A stretch of 64,000 bases of DNA from Chryseobacterium sediminis (lineage in GTDB: Bacteria; Bacteroidota; Bacteroidia; Flavobacteriales; Weeksellaceae). The notes under the pieces were generated by a model. The model had not been told where the DNA came from, made no database searches, and saw only the letters and a program-made list of their open reading frames with translations. The stretch spans positions 1-64,000 of the forward strand of contig NZ_VUNZ01000002.1 in NCBI RefSeq assembly GCF_008386505.1, in the 5' to 3' direction. Made by a program: the position numbers and the translations under genes. Shown piece by piece: positions 27,242-38,335 of the stretch (positions are counted from its first letter, which is position 1; each line of letters begins with the position of its first letter).

Positions 27242-28078
27242 CTAGGAAAAGTTGGTTACGATTTTTAAAAGAGCAGAATTATCCATTTCCTGAATTTCTT
27301 CTACTTCATCATCTTTCAGCAAATGCTTATGCTCATCATAATAAAAAATGGTCCATTCTTTATTATTATATTCTAAAGCAGAGAGATTTTCAATCCAGTC
27401 CCCTGAATTCAAGTAGGTACAGGATCCTTTTTTATTAACAACCTCACGGATTTGTGGCTGGTGTATATGTCCGCAAACGACATAATCATAATTATTGTCA
27501 ATAGCCAGCTCAGAAGCTGTAAGTTCAAAATCTCCGATATACTTTACCGCTTTTTTCACATTGTTTTTGATCTTTTTTGAAAATGAATATTTCTCTTTAC
27601 CCATTTTTTCTAAGAACCAATTTACAACATTATTGATAATAATCAGGAGATCGTAGCCTTTTCCGCCAAGTTTGGCAATCCATTTTGAGTGCTGGACGGA
27701 TGCATCGAAAACATCCCCGTGAAATATCCAGGTTTTTTTCTGATCAATATTGAGGCAGATCTTATTACAGACTTTAAGTTTACCCAGTTCAAAATCTGTG
27801 AACTTTCGGAACATTTCATCATGATTGCCCGTGATGTAATAGACGTCTGTGTTCTTGGTTGCCAATGAAAGAATCTTTCTGATTACTTTCAAATGAGGTT
27901 TAGGGAAGTAAGACTTTTTAAACTGCCAGATATCAATAATATCACCGTTCAAAACTAAAGTTTTAGGCTGGATAGAATTGAGATATCTCAACAATTCTTT
28001 AGCCTTACATCCATAAGTTCCCAAATGAACATCCGATATAACAACTAATTCAACGTTTCTTTTCATAGTTTTGTACAA
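27242..28078 (-). CDS. LpxH-like metallophosphoesterase (UDP-2,3-diacylglucosamine diphosphatase family)
   Basis: 278 residues, cytosolic or membrane-peripheral. All calcineurin-like metal motifs are present: SDVHLG, NGDIIDIW, GNHDEM, HGDVFD and CGHIHQPQ. Close in layout to LpxH-like enzymes (often named UDP-2,3-diacylglucosamine diphosphatase in flavobacteria), although the true lipid A enzyme may be a different paralogue. Paired with a glycosyltransferase gene, which supports a role in envelope lipid or glycan metabolism. Confidence 0.85.
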   Translation of the reverse strand: MYKTMKRNVELVVISDVHLGTYGCKAKELLRYLNSIQPKTLVLNGDIIDIWQFKKSYFPKPHLKVIRKILSLATKNTDVYYITGNHDEMFRKFTDFELGKLKVCNKICLNIDQKKTWIFHGDVFDASVQHSKWIAKLGGKGYDLLIIINNVVNWFLEKMGKEKYSFSKKIKNNVKKAVKYIGDFELTASELAIDNNYDYVVCGHIHQPQIREVVNKKGSCTYLNSGDWIENLSALEYNNKEWTIFYYDEHKHLLKDDEVEEIQEMDNSALLKIVTNFS

Positions 28079-28123
28079 AGAAACTAATTGAAAGTTAACT
28101 GTATATGAATGCTATGTTATTTT

Positions 28124-28864
28124 TTATAAAGAGTCCATCAGCTCTTCTGTGATTTCCATGTTGTGGTAAACGTTTTGCACATCATCGTCCTCTTCAAAAC
28201 GCTCAAGCATTTTCATATTAGCTTTGAACTGTTCTGCATTTACTTCTTTTGTATTGTTTGGAATTCTTTGAAGTTCTGCACTCTTTGCTTCAATTCCAAG
28301 TTCATCTAATTTGTGAGATAAAGAACCGAAATCTTCAAAAGCAGTTGTAATCATTACTTCTTCTTCATCTTTTTCCACATCTTCTGCTCCTCCATCAATC
28401 ATTTCCATTTCAAAATCATCCCAATCCATTTTGATCTGAGCTAAATCAAGTGTGAAAATTCCTTTTCTATCAAAGATAAATGCCAATTCACCATTTTTCC
28501 CAAGGTTACCATCAAACTTGTTAAAAACAGCTCTTACGTTCGCTACAGTTCTTGTAGTATTGTTTGTAGTACATTCTACAAAAAAAGCAACACCACCTTG
28601 TCCGTAACCTTCATATGTAATTTCTTCATAGTTTTCTGCATCAGCACCGCTCGCTTTCTTAATCGCACGCTCTACGTTGTCCTTAGGCATGTTTGCCCCT
28701 TTCGCATTCTGGATACATCTTCTCAGTGCCGGATTAGATTCCGGATCTGTTCCACCAGCTTTTACAGCCAATGCAATGTCTTTTCCTATTTTGGAGAATG
28801 TTTTGGCCATTTTGTCCCATCTGGCCATTTTAGAAGCTTTTCTATATTCAAATGCTCTTCCCAT
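28124..28864 (-). CDS. YebC/PmpR-family protein
   Basis: 246 residues, normal length. The start MGRAFEYRKASKMARWDKMA and the block KGANMPKDNVERAIKKASG are diagnostic; the acidic central loop and VEKDEEEVMITT complete the TACO1/YebC fold. Family members act as DNA-binding regulators in some bacteria and as ribosome-associated factors that help translate proline stretches. Single gene with a -7-like box TAATTTTG at 28885-28892. Confidence 0.95.
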   Translation of the reverse strand: MGRAFEYRKASKMARWDKMAKTFSKIGKDIALAVKAGGTDPESNPALRRCIQNAKGANMPKDNVERAIKKASGADAENYEEITYEGYGQGGVAFFVECTTNNTTRTVANVRAVFNKFDGNLGKNGELAFIFDRKGIFTLDLAQIKMDWDDFEMEMIDGGAEDVEKDEEEVMITTAFEDFGSLSHKLDELGIEAKSAELQRIPNNTKEVNAEQFKANMKMLERFEEDDDVQNVYHNMEITEELMDSL

Positions 28865-28910
28865 TTTAATTTTTAAATTTCCAACAAAATTACTTAAAAG
28901 TCAACAAAAA

Positions 28911-28940
28911 AAAAATACCTCCAATAAAATTGGAGGTATT
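28911..28940 (-). terminator. Terminator after the OmpA-family gene
   Basis: Perfect 12-bp stem AATACCTCCAAT / ATTGGAGGTATT with a 3-nt loop, followed on the minus strand by a long run of T. 20 nt past the OmpA-family stop. Confidence 0.9.
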
Positions 28941-28959
28941 CATTATTTAGAAAAATTAA

Positions 28960-30471
28960 TTATTTTTTCTTTTTAGCAGCAGCTTTTTTCTTAGCTGGAG
29001 CTTTTTTAGTAGCTTTTTTAGTAGCTTTTTTCGCTGGAGCAACAACATCAGATTTTTGATATTTGTTCCATTCACTGTCATCACCAATGTATCTAACAGT
29101 TACTTTTCTATCAGCTTGTCTTTCAGCATCAGATGCAGATTCTGCAACTTTAGCGTTTTGCTCTCCGATACCAACTGATTTCAATGCGTTAACATCTACA
29201 CCTCTTGCATCTAAAGCAGCAACTACAGAAGCAGCTCTTTCTTTAGATAATTTCAAGTTGTAAGCATCGCTACCTTTTTTATCAGTTTCTCCAACTAATA
29301 AGAATCTACCTCCATCTTTCTTAATGATTTCAGAAGCAGTATCTAAAGCTCCTTTAGATTCAGGCTTGATTGTAGCTTTGTTGAAATCAAAGTATACACT
29401 CTTAAGGTTCTTTTCAACATCAGTAGCTGTTACTTCTTTTGGCTTAGGACATCCGTTGTATTCTGGAAGACCTGGAACAGTAGGACAAGCATCATCTTTA
29501 TCTAAGATACCGTCACCGTCTGTATCTGGCCAAGGACAACCGTTGTTTTCAGCAGGACCTGCTACTGTAGGACAAGCGTCATCTTTGTCGATTACACCAT
29601 CACCGTCAGTATCTGGCCAAGGGCATCCGTTGTTTTCAACTGGACCAGCCACTTCTGGACATTGATCGTCTTTATCTGGAACTCCGTCACCGTCAGTATC
29701 AGGACATCCTTGGAATTCTGGTAAACCTGGAGTATCTGGACAAAGGTCATCTTTATCTAGGATACCATCCTTATCTCTATCTCTGTTTCCGAATCTGAAT
29801 AAGATAGAAGCAGAAGCTTGCCAGAAGTTAGCAACTGTAGAGTTGTCACCTGGAGTTGATACATAATCTCCTTGAACACCAAGACCGAAGTTCTTAGTTA
29901 CCCAGAAGTTAGCACCAGCACCTGTAGCTACAGTAAAGTGGTTAGCTTTACCGTTTTCGTTACCATCCTTACCATTAACAACAGCTTCGATTGGATTACC
30001 GTTAGCGTCAACAGAAGTTCTAGGGAAAGTAAGAGCTGTATAGTCATGTCTTAAGTAGTTAGCACCAACTCTTAAATATGGATCAAACCAAGATTCTTCG
30101 TTCCATAAAAGACCTGCAGCGTGAGCCTGGAAACCAAGACCTGTCATTAGGAAAAATTCTTTCCCCATGTTGAATCTTTTGTTTTCAACGTTCCCAACAG
30201 AAGTCTGCCAGTCAATTACTAAACCTTTACCAACATTTCTAGCAACTGTTAACTTAGATAATGGAGGAGTAATAGAGAAGTTGTTCACATTGAACATACT
30301 CTTCGTCAAATTGTTAGCAGAGAACGTATTACTGAAGTTACCTCTTGCTGCTACGTGGTTTTCAGCATGAGCACCAACTCCGATTAACCACGGATTGTTG
30401 GTAGTCTGTGCGAAAACAGTAGAGGCAACAGTAAGCGCCAATGCTGAAATTCCTAATTTTAGATTTTTCAT
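28960..30471 (-). CDS. OmpA-family outer membrane protein with TSP3 repeats and lysine-rich tail
   Basis: 503 residues. Signal peptide 1-21 (ending in TVFA), an N-terminal beta-barrel to about residue 230, then four calcium-binding thrombospondin-type-3 repeats of the form DTDGDGVxDKDDxCP up to about 345, then an OmpA peptidoglycan-binding domain beginning at SVYFDFNKATIKP (near 357). Unusual is the last stretch from about residue 478: an Ala/Lys tail of KKATKK and AKKK units resembling a histone H1 tail. It links the outer membrane to peptidoglycan. Single gene with its own terminator. Confidence 0.95.
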   Translation of the reverse strand: MKNLKLGISALALTVASTVFAQTTNNPWLIGVGAHAENHVAARGNFSNTFSANNLTKSMFNVNNFSITPPLSKLTVARNVGKGLVIDWQTSVGNVENKRFNMGKEFFLMTGLGFQAHAAGLLWNEESWFDPYLRVGANYLRHDYTALTFPRTSVDANGNPIEAVVNGKDGNENGKANHFTVATGAGANFWVTKNFGLGVQGDYVSTPGDNSTVANFWQASASILFRFGNRDRDKDGILDKDDLCPDTPGLPEFQGCPDTDGDGVPDKDDQCPEVAGPVENNGCPWPDTDGDGVIDKDDACPTVAGPAENNGCPWPDTDGDGILDKDDACPTVPGLPEYNGCPKPKEVTATDVEKNLKSVYFDFNKATIKPESKGALDTASEIIKKDGGRFLLVGETDKKGSDAYNLKLSKERAASVVAALDARGVDVNALKSVGIGEQNAKVAESASDAERQADRKVTVRYIGDDSEWNKYQKSDVVAPAKKATKKATKKAPAKKKAAAKKKK

Positions 30472-30548
30472 AGAATTAAATGATTAAATAATTGATAATG
30501 CAAAATAAATATAATTTTTCTTTATATACAAAGTTTTTCAAATGATTT

Positions 30549-31010
30549 TTAACTTTTCTTTAATATTCTGTCCAGGTTCCGTTTATTTTCTCTATCTTTT
30601 ATCGCCTCTCTTTTATCGAAAAGTTTTTTCCCTCTTCCCAGCGCTATCAGCACCTTTGCTTTCCCCCTGTCAGTGATATATAATTTTAAAGGTATTATGG
30701 TGTTCCCAGCATCCTTTAACTTTTTTTCAAGTTTTTGTAATTCTTTTTTGTGCAAGAGCAATTTCCGTTCCCTTTTTGTTTTGTGATTGTAAAAAGTACC
30801 TAATTTATACTCATCAATCATCATGTTGATGATGTACAATTCCCCATCAATAAACTGACAGAACGATTCTGTGATAGACGCTTTGGATGAACGTAAAGAT
30901 TTTATTTCGGTACCCGTCAAAACCATTCCTGCTTCATATTCTTCAAGAATTTCATATTCAAAACGGGCTCTTCTGTTTAATATGCTAACTGTTTTCTCAA
31001 TCTTCATCAT
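30549..31010 (-). CDS. smpB: tmRNA-binding protein SmpB
   Basis: 153 residues. Binds tmRNA and brings it to stalled ribosomes for trans-translation. Hallmarks are the beta-barrel core EILEEYEAGMVLTGTEIKSL, LHKKELQKLEKK, and a basic C-terminal tail (KKLFDKREAIKDRENKR) that enters the mRNA channel. Two adjacent Met codons exist at the start; either is possible. The tmRNA gene itself is not in the window. Confidence 0.97.
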   Translation of the reverse strand: MMKIEKTVSILNRRARFEYEILEEYEAGMVLTGTEIKSLRSSKASITESFCQFIDGELYIINMMIDEYKLGTFYNHKTKRERKLLLHKKELQKLEKKLKDAGNTIIPLKLYITDRGKAKVLIALGRGKKLFDKREAIKDRENKRNLDRILKKS

Positions 31011-31056
31011 TTTAAAATTTCGTTAATGAAATATATAAAAAATACCAAACAATTAA

Positions 31057-32751
<1,695 letters not shown>

Positions 32752-32775
32752 TCAGAATAACATTAAAATTTATAT

Positions 32776-32808
32776 AAAAAACCTCAAAGCGCTGCTTTGA
32801 GGTTTTTT
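32776..32808. terminator. Bidirectional terminator between ABC-F and M48 genes
   Basis: 15-bp perfect stem AAAAAACCTCAAAGC / GCTTTGAGGTTTTTT with a 3-nt loop; runs of T on both strands serve the two convergent genes. Confidence 0.92.
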
Positions 32809-32829
32809 GTTGGAAAATAAATAAAATAA

Positions 32830-33648
32830 TTATTTCGTTAGTTTTGCTGTAGGCAAAGATACTGTTCCCGGATCTTTCCACATCCCGTCTTTCTCTGCTC
32901 TTTTTTTAATAGACTCTGCCCTTTTATTACTGTCAGGGTGAGAATTGAACATCTTCTCAAAATTACTTTGTGTACTTCCTTCTGAAAGTAATGCCAGCTT
33001 TTTGAAAGCTGTATAAGCTCCCACAACATCATATTTGTTAGCTTTCATAAAGTCGTATGAGTAAGTATCCGCTTCTGACTCCTGTTTTTTGCTGTGTGAA
33101 GCATCCAAAAATGCATTAGCCATCTTCCCTACCTGGCTCTCATTAAGTGTAGCTACCGCAGAAGAAGCTGATGATGCTGCATCTAATGCCGCCGCTTTCA
33201 GATAAGCAGATTTCATTGCATCTTTTGTATCCTGATTTTTCACGTGCCCTATTTCATGTCCGATAACGGCAAGCAGCTCATTGTCTGTCATGATATCCAT
33301 CAGAGAAGAAAACACACGTACACTTCCGTCTGCACAGGCAAAAGCATTGATATCTTTTACTTTATAAACTTTATAATTCAAATTTAGACCGTCCTGAGAT
33401 TTGTGTTTTCCAAACAACTTGTTCAGTCTCACGGTATACGGATCTTTAGGTCCTGCTACGGCATTATTTTTATCCATCCAATCTACTGATTCTTTGGATA
33501 ATTTAATCGCATCTTCGTTCGTAAATGTTAAGGCTTTTGCACTATTTGAAACCATTCCGGCAGCTTTCCCAAGGTTAATTTTTTGTGCATTGATCGAATA
33601 CATAGCCCCAGATAACATAAGGCATAGAGTAATTTTTTTCATAGTCAT
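32830..33648 (-). CDS. M48-family zinc metallopeptidase
   Basis: 272 residues with a Sec signal peptide (residues 1-21). The catalytic zinc motif is VIGHEIGHVKNQD, and the third zinc ligand is the Glu in KQESEADTYSYDFM. There are no further membrane segments, so the enzyme is periplasmic, of the LoiP/YcaL type that degrades misfolded envelope proteins. It is convergent with the ABC-F gene. A -7-like TATCTTCG at 33664-33671 (one mismatch) is a possible promoter. Confidence 0.93.
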   Translation of the reverse strand: MTMKKITLCLMLSGAMYSINAQKINLGKAAGMVSNSAKALTFTNEDAIKLSKESVDWMDKNNAVAGPKDPYTVRLNKLFGKHKSQDGLNLNYKVYKVKDINAFACADGSVRVFSSLMDIMTDNELLAVIGHEIGHVKNQDTKDAMKSAYLKAAALDAASSASSAVATLNESQVGKMANAFLDASHSKKQESEADTYSYDFMKANKYDVVGAYTAFKKLALLSEGSTQSNFEKMFNSHPDSNKRAESIKKRAEKDGMWKDPGTVSLPTAKLTK

Positions 33649-33739
33649 TTAAAATTTGGAGTCCGAAGATAGCCTTTTTTTAACAATTATTAAGTCGAAA
33701 CTTCGTTCCAGTTCTTTCTAGAATGCTATTTTTTTTCCT

Positions 33740-33747
33740 TATTTTTG
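33740..33747 (+). promoter_or_regulatory. -7 box of recJ, very close to the start codon
   Basis: TATTTTTG ends 4 nt before the recJ ATG at 33752, so transcription would begin at or next to the start codon. The -33 region is weak. Confidence 0.4.
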
Positions 33748-33751
33748 TGAA

Positions 33752-35464
33752 ATGAGTCAAAAATGGATTTACAAGCCTGAACCCGATGAGGAAGTTGTGG
33801 ACAGACTAAGTTCGTCACTTGGTTTTGGTACTTTTGAATCTAAAATCCTCGTTTTAAGAGGGATTGACAACTATCAAAAGGCCAGAGAATTCTTCAAACC
33901 GAACCTTAACGATATACATAATCCGTTTTTAATGGCAGATATGCAAAAGGCTGTAGAGCGTATTGCAACAGCAATTGAAAATGGTGAAAAAATATTGGTA
34001 TATGGTGACTATGATGTAGACGGAACTACAGCGGTTGCCTTAATGTACCTTTACCTCAGCAAAATTGTTGAGAAAAAATATTTAGACTATTATATTCCTG
34101 ACAGAAATTCTGAAGGGTATGGAATTTCTACTGAAGGAATTGATTTTGCCAAAGAAAATGGTTTCTCATTAATCATCGCTTTGGACTGTGGAATAAAGGC
34201 ACTTGATATGATCAATTACGCCAGGAATCTGGACATTGATTTTATTATCTGTGACCATCACCTTCCGGGTGAAGAAATTCCGGATGCTGCGGCTGTACTT
34301 GATCCTAAAAGAAATGACTGCCGATATCCTTTCAAAGAACTTTCGGGATGCGGTGTTGGCTTTAAGCTCTGCCAGGGATTAAATACAATTTATAAATTAC
34401 CAGAAGCAGAATTATTTGAACTAACTGATCTTTTGGCTATTTCTATTGCCGCCGATATTGTTTCCATGACAGGTGAAAACAGAGTATTGGCTAAAATGGG
34501 ATTAAAAACTCTTAGAAAGACCAGAAATCTAGGATTAAGGTTGCTGATTCCTGAGGATAAACTTTCTCATTTTGAAATTTCAAATATTGTTTTTGAAATA
34601 GCTCCTAAAATTAATGCAGCCGGAAGAATCTCTCATGGTAAAGCAGCTGTAGAGCTTATGGTTTCCGACAATCTGAAACACGCCAACCAGATTGTGAGTG
34701 ACATCATGAACCTCAACGATGAAAGAAGAGAACTGGATATGAATTCTACTCTTTCAGCATTGAATCAAATTATAGAGTCTCAGCAAGAAACCAAGCATAC
34801 AACCATTGTTTATCATCCTGAATGGAATAAAGGAGTGATTGGTATTGTAGCTTCCAGACTTATTGAAACGTATTATAAACCCACTCTGGTATTTACTGAT
34901 GGTAATAACGGGGAAATGGTAGCTTCTGCGAGATCTGTTTCTGATTTCGATGTGCATGAAGCTCTTGATATGTGTTCTGAATACTTCCTTAAGTTTGGCG
35001 GCCATCACGCTGCAGCCGGACTTTCTATGGAAAAAGACAAGTTTGATGCTTTCAAGGAAAGGTTTGAAAAAATTGTTTCTGAAAAAATTCAAGACCATCA
35101 AAAAGAACCTTCCATTGCTATTGATACTGAAATTAAAATTGATGAAATCAACAGAGAGTTTATCAATTTCCACAGAAAACTAGCTCCATTCGGGCCTCAC
35201 AATATGAAACCTATTTTTACATTGACCAATCAGAAATTGTCAGGTTATGTAAAAACTATGGGGAAAGATAATAATCACCTTAAATTTTATATCAAGCAGG
35301 AATCTACAGGGCGAAATATTGAGTGTGTAGGATTCAAGCTAGGGCCATTTGTTGAAGATTTTAAAAATAAAAATTTTGACCTTGCTTTTACTCTTGAAGA
35401 AAATCACTGGAAGGGCAATGTCACTCATTATCTAAATATTAAGGATGTAAAATTCAGGGAGTAA
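33752..35464 (+). CDS. recJ: Single-stranded-DNA exonuclease RecJ
   Basis: 570 residues, normal length. 5'-3' exonuclease acting in recombination and mismatch repair. DHH motifs are complete: VYGDYDVDGTTAVALM (motif I), ALDCGIKA, ICDHHLPGE (DHH) and DLLAISIAADIVSM; the DHHA1 part has SRLIETYYKPTLVF and FGGHHAAAGLSM; a C-terminal OB domain follows. The start MSQKWIYKPEPDEE is conserved in the family, which makes the short distance to the -7 box notable. Followed by nadD 30 nt downstream. Confidence 0.96.
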   Translation: MSQKWIYKPEPDEEVVDRLSSSLGFGTFESKILVLRGIDNYQKAREFFKPNLNDIHNPFLMADMQKAVERIATAIENGEKILVYGDYDVDGTTAVALMYLYLSKIVEKKYLDYYIPDRNSEGYGISTEGIDFAKENGFSLIIALDCGIKALDMINYARNLDIDFIICDHHLPGEEIPDAAAVLDPKRNDCRYPFKELSGCGVGFKLCQGLNTIYKLPEAELFELTDLLAISIAADIVSMTGENRVLAKMGLKTLRKTRNLGLRLLIPEDKLSHFEISNIVFEIAPKINAAGRISHGKAAVELMVSDNLKHANQIVSDIMNLNDERRELDMNSTLSALNQIIESQQETKHTTIVYHPEWNKGVIGIVASRLIETYYKPTLVFTDGNNGEMVASARSVSDFDVHEALDMCSEYFLKFGGHHAAAGLSMEKDKFDAFKERFEKIVSEKIQDHQKEPSIAIDTEIKIDEINREFINFHRKLAPFGPHNMKPIFTLTNQKLSGYVKTMGKDNNHLKFYIKQESTGRNIECVGFKLGPFVEDFKNKNFDLAFTLEENHWKGNVTHYLNIKDVKFRE

Positions 35465-35494
35465 TTACTACTGCCTATCATCTGCTACCTACAC
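35465..35494. repeat. Solitary CTGCTACCTAC repeat between recJ and nadD
   Basis: The whole 30-nt gap is built of CTACTGCCTATCATCTGCTACC-like units, the same family as the right flank of the four-helix-bundle unit at 20010-20062. No gene is attached to it here. Confidence 0.45.
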
Positions 35495-36079
35495 ATGAAA
35501 AAAATCGGTTTATTTTTCGGGTCATTCAATCCTATTCATATCGGACATCTTATTCTGGCGAATTATATTCTGGAAAATTCTGATATGGATGAACTTTGGT
35601 TCGTCGTTAGCCCGCAAAACCCGTTTAAAGACAAAAAATCTTTACTGAATGACCATAACAGACTCGACATGGTACAGCTTGCAGTAAAGCATTATCCGAA
35701 TATGAGAGCTTCTAATGTAGAATTTTCTCTTCCGAAACCAAGCTATACTATTGACACTCTAACTTATCTTCATGAAAAATACCCTGATTATTCTTTTAGC
35801 CTGATCATGGGAGAAGATAATCTGAAAAGTCTTCATAAATGGAAAAATTCTGATATCCTGATCAAAAATCATCATATCATTGTTTATCCGAGAGTATTTG
35901 AAGGAGAAAAAGCAGATTCTGATTATTTGCAGCATGAAAATATCTCTCTGATCAAAGCTCCGATAATAGAACTTTCTGCAACGGAAATCCGTAATATGGT
36001 GAAGGATGGTAAAAATGTAAGACCTATGTTACCTCCTGAAGTTTTTGAATATTTGGATGGTAGCAGTTTTTATAAGTAA
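35495..36079 (+). CDS. nadD: Nicotinate-nucleotide adenylyltransferase
   Basis: 194 residues. Adenylates nicotinate mononucleotide to deamido-NAD in NAD synthesis. The nucleotidyltransferase motif is GLFFGSFNPIHIGHLIL and the C-terminal ATP-binding motif is ELSATEIRNMVKDG. LIMGEDNLKSLHKWKN is typical for the family. Probably co-transcribed with recJ. Confidence 0.96.
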   Translation: MKKIGLFFGSFNPIHIGHLILANYILENSDMDELWFVVSPQNPFKDKKSLLNDHNRLDMVQLAVKHYPNMRASNVEFSLPKPSYTIDTLTYLHEKYPDYSFSLIMGEDNLKSLHKWKNSDILIKNHHIIVYPRVFEGEKADSDYLQHENISLIKAPIIELSATEIRNMVKDGKNVRPMLPPEVFEYLDGSSFYK

Positions 36080-36150
36080 TTTTGTAGATCAAAAAATGAG
36101 AGGTTAGAGAAAGACTCTTTGCTATTAACTCTCAACTCATAACTAAAGAA

Positions 36151-36489
36151 ATGGATTTCATCGATAAATTTTTCTCAAAATATTCTCAGGAAAAAATCAT
36201 CAAATGGTTTAAACAGATTTGTGTTGCTGAAGCTGTTTCATGTCTTTTACTGTATTGTGTTGCGATGATCTGGATTCGATATGATGAAAATTTATATTCT
36301 ATTATCTTCATCAGTGTTATTGGCAGTTTACACGGATTCTTTTTTACGCTTTACCTTTTACTCTGCCTTCCTGCAAGAAAAATTTATAATTGGGATGATG
36401 AAGATTTTGTTTTTGCCTTATTGTCTGCATTCTTCCCTTTTGCAACGGTTTGGGTAGACAAAAAACTAGCCCGATTCGACAGAGAATAA
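36151..36489 (+). CDS. DUF3817-like small membrane protein
   Basis: 112 residues with three predicted membrane segments (residues 24-44, 50-72, 86-102). The pattern IGSLHGFFFTLYLLL and the ending SAFFPFATVWVDKKL resemble DUF3817 (YdzA-like integral membrane proteins). Function unknown. It lies 71 nt after nadD and ahead of a terminator, so it may be the last gene of the recJ-nadD unit. Confidence 0.75.
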   Translation: MDFIDKFFSKYSQEKIIKWFKQICVAEAVSCLLLYCVAMIWIRYDENLYSIIFISVIGSLHGFFFTLYLLLCLPARKIYNWDDEDFVFALLSAFFPFATVWVDKKLARFDRE

Positions 36490-36510
36490 ATAATAAATAT
36501 ACTGCATAAA

Positions 36511-36540
36511 AAAAGGACCCTTGAGGTGGTCCTTTTTATT
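36511..36540. terminator. Bidirectional terminator
   Basis: Stem AAAGGACC (36512-36519) / GGTCCTTT (36528-36535) with an 8-nt loop and T/A runs on both sides, between convergent genes. Confidence 0.85.
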
Positions 36541-36550
36541 TTTAGTGTCA

Positions 36551-38335
36551 TTACATATCCCGTTTTACATGTCCTGTTGCCGTGAAGGTATGATTACCGG
36601 AATTATCTGTAAAAGTTCCATTAATTGTAAAATCAATATAATCCCCCAAAGCTCCAAAAGCAGTTATATCTACAACCAGATTTCCGTTATTTGATGTAAT
36701 AGAACCTCCTGAAAATTCAACCATGTGCCCAGTAGTAAAACTTGCCACAACACCCAGCACATTGATTTGATTCATATAGAAAGAAGGTCCTGCAGGATTC
36801 ATTGAGTTTATTCTCAATTGCTTTGCCGAAATAACAGGTGATGTGGTCGTAAGCCCACCCCATTGTGCGTTAAATGTTCCCAATACATTAACAACAGGCT
36901 GATTGTCTATCTTATAGCTTATAAATTCATTCACAGAATTGCAAGCCATAATATTCCCCAGATCTACATTATTAGATGTTGCTGTGAAGGTAACTTCATT
37001 GGTGGTCTGAAGAGTAGTGTTATCAAATCCTTCATAAATAAGTTGAGGGTTTACTGTAGTACATAAATAAGTGTTAAATGTAAAATTTCCATTGCTATCT
37101 ACCGGAACTGAGAGATACTGGAAATAGTTTGTAATCCCTGGCGGCCTCAGTACTACATAACCATCACTTACATTGGCATTAGAACATGTTTTCAGGATTC
37201 CCTTAATCATATAACTGGTAGACGCAGGCGGATTTACTGTAATATCTGTTATAGTTGTTGTCACTCCAGCTGGAAAAGGTCCCACATTATTTGCATATAT
37301 TACATTATTACAAACATCATAAACCTTTAAGCTAAGAACTTCACCTGCCGGAACAATTCCGGAAACCATCCCTGTATTATCCGTCATCCCGTAAGGCTCA
37401 TATGCTTGAGAGCTTCTTTTTAAAGCTACTTTAATATTAGGCAAAATCTGCCCTGCAGAATTTTTTACGGTTACTTTCATTGTTGCCTGCTCAAATTGTG
37501 CATCACAATTCCACCAGGAAAAATGACTTACTGTTCCTACATAGGCATTTCCAATCTTTGTTGCCGAACCTTCTTCTTTCCACATTCCTGTATCTTCATT
37601 ATAGGACCATAATGGAATTGTGGCAGGTGAACTGGAAGTTTGTGCGGCATCCACAGGGATAGTGATTTCTGCGTTATGGCCGTTTGCAATCTGAAGATTT
37701 TGTCCCGCACTTCCCGTCAACTGTACATGTAGCATTCCAAAAGTTTCCATCACTCTGGCATTACCATTTGAATTGGTTGCCAAAAAAGATCCTGGCATCA
37801 GTTCATTAAGATATTGATTGGATGGTGCTAAATGAAAAACTCCAACACTCACACTTCCTGAATAGGCATTTCCGTTCGCATCTTTAAAACTACCGTCAAA
37901 TTTCACTTTAGTTCCGTTGGGTAATGAAACGGTAGATGTAGAACCTGATGTGATTGTAGAAGTCATTGTTGCAGGAATCATCATGATGTTCACCCTATTT
38001 ATTCCGTTGGTAGGTACCAAAACCCGTGATGCATTTACATAGCCGGATTTTGTCACTTTTATATGGGCAAAATTTTCTTTTACAGAAACATTTTTAAATG
38101 TGAAGGAACCTTTAAGATTGGTTGTAGCCATACTTGTTCCGATGGTAACGGTTGCTCCTGATACCGGAAGCCCGTTTGTATCAAGAACTACACCCTGGAA
38201 GTTTTTTTGCGCAGTATTCCCAAAATTATAACTGGAAGGAGGATTTGTTGTGTTGTCATCTATTTCTGATAAAGTTTCATTTTTACATGAAAACATCAAC
38301 ACAAACAATAATAATAAGAGGTAAAATTTTCTCAT
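36551..38335 (-). CDS. Surface lipoprotein with carboxypeptidase-like regulatory domains
   Basis: 594 residues. Lipoprotein signal with lipobox LMFSC (Cys17). Residues 45-115 form a carboxypeptidase-regulatory-like beta-sandwich (FQGVVLDTNGLPVSGATVTIG ending in RVNIMMIPATM). A central block (residues 135-275) looks like a domain of large secreted proteins (SVSLPNGTKVKF to VSHFSWWNCDAQF), then a second sandwich (MKVTVKNSAGQILPNIKVAL) and further beta-rich regions. Probably anchored in the outer membrane. Ligand or function unknown. Divergent from the tandem receptors. Confidence 0.8.
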   Translation of the reverse strand: MRKFYLLLLLFVLMFSCKNETLSEIDDNTTNPPSSYNFGNTAQKNFQGVVLDTNGLPVSGATVTIGTSMATTNLKGSFTFKNVSVKENFAHIKVTKSGYVNASRVLVPTNGINRVNIMMIPATMTSTITSGSTSTVSLPNGTKVKFDGSFKDANGNAYSGSVSVGVFHLAPSNQYLNELMPGSFLATNSNGNARVMETFGMLHVQLTGSAGQNLQIANGHNAEITIPVDAAQTSSSPATIPLWSYNEDTGMWKEEGSATKIGNAYVGTVSHFSWWNCDAQFEQATMKVTVKNSAGQILPNIKVALKRSSQAYEPYGMTDNTGMVSGIVPAGEVLSLKVYDVCNNVIYANNVGPFPAGVTTTITDITVNPPASTSYMIKGILKTCSNANVSDGYVVLRPPGITNYFQYLSVPVDSNGNFTFNTYLCTTVNPQLIYEGFDNTTLQTTNEVTFTATSNNVDLGNIMACNSVNEFISYKIDNQPVVNVLGTFNAQWGGLTTTSPVISAKQLRINSMNPAGPSFYMNQINVLGVVASFTTGHMVEFSGGSITSNNGNLVVDITAFGALGDYIDFTINGTFTDNSGNHTFTATGHVKRDM

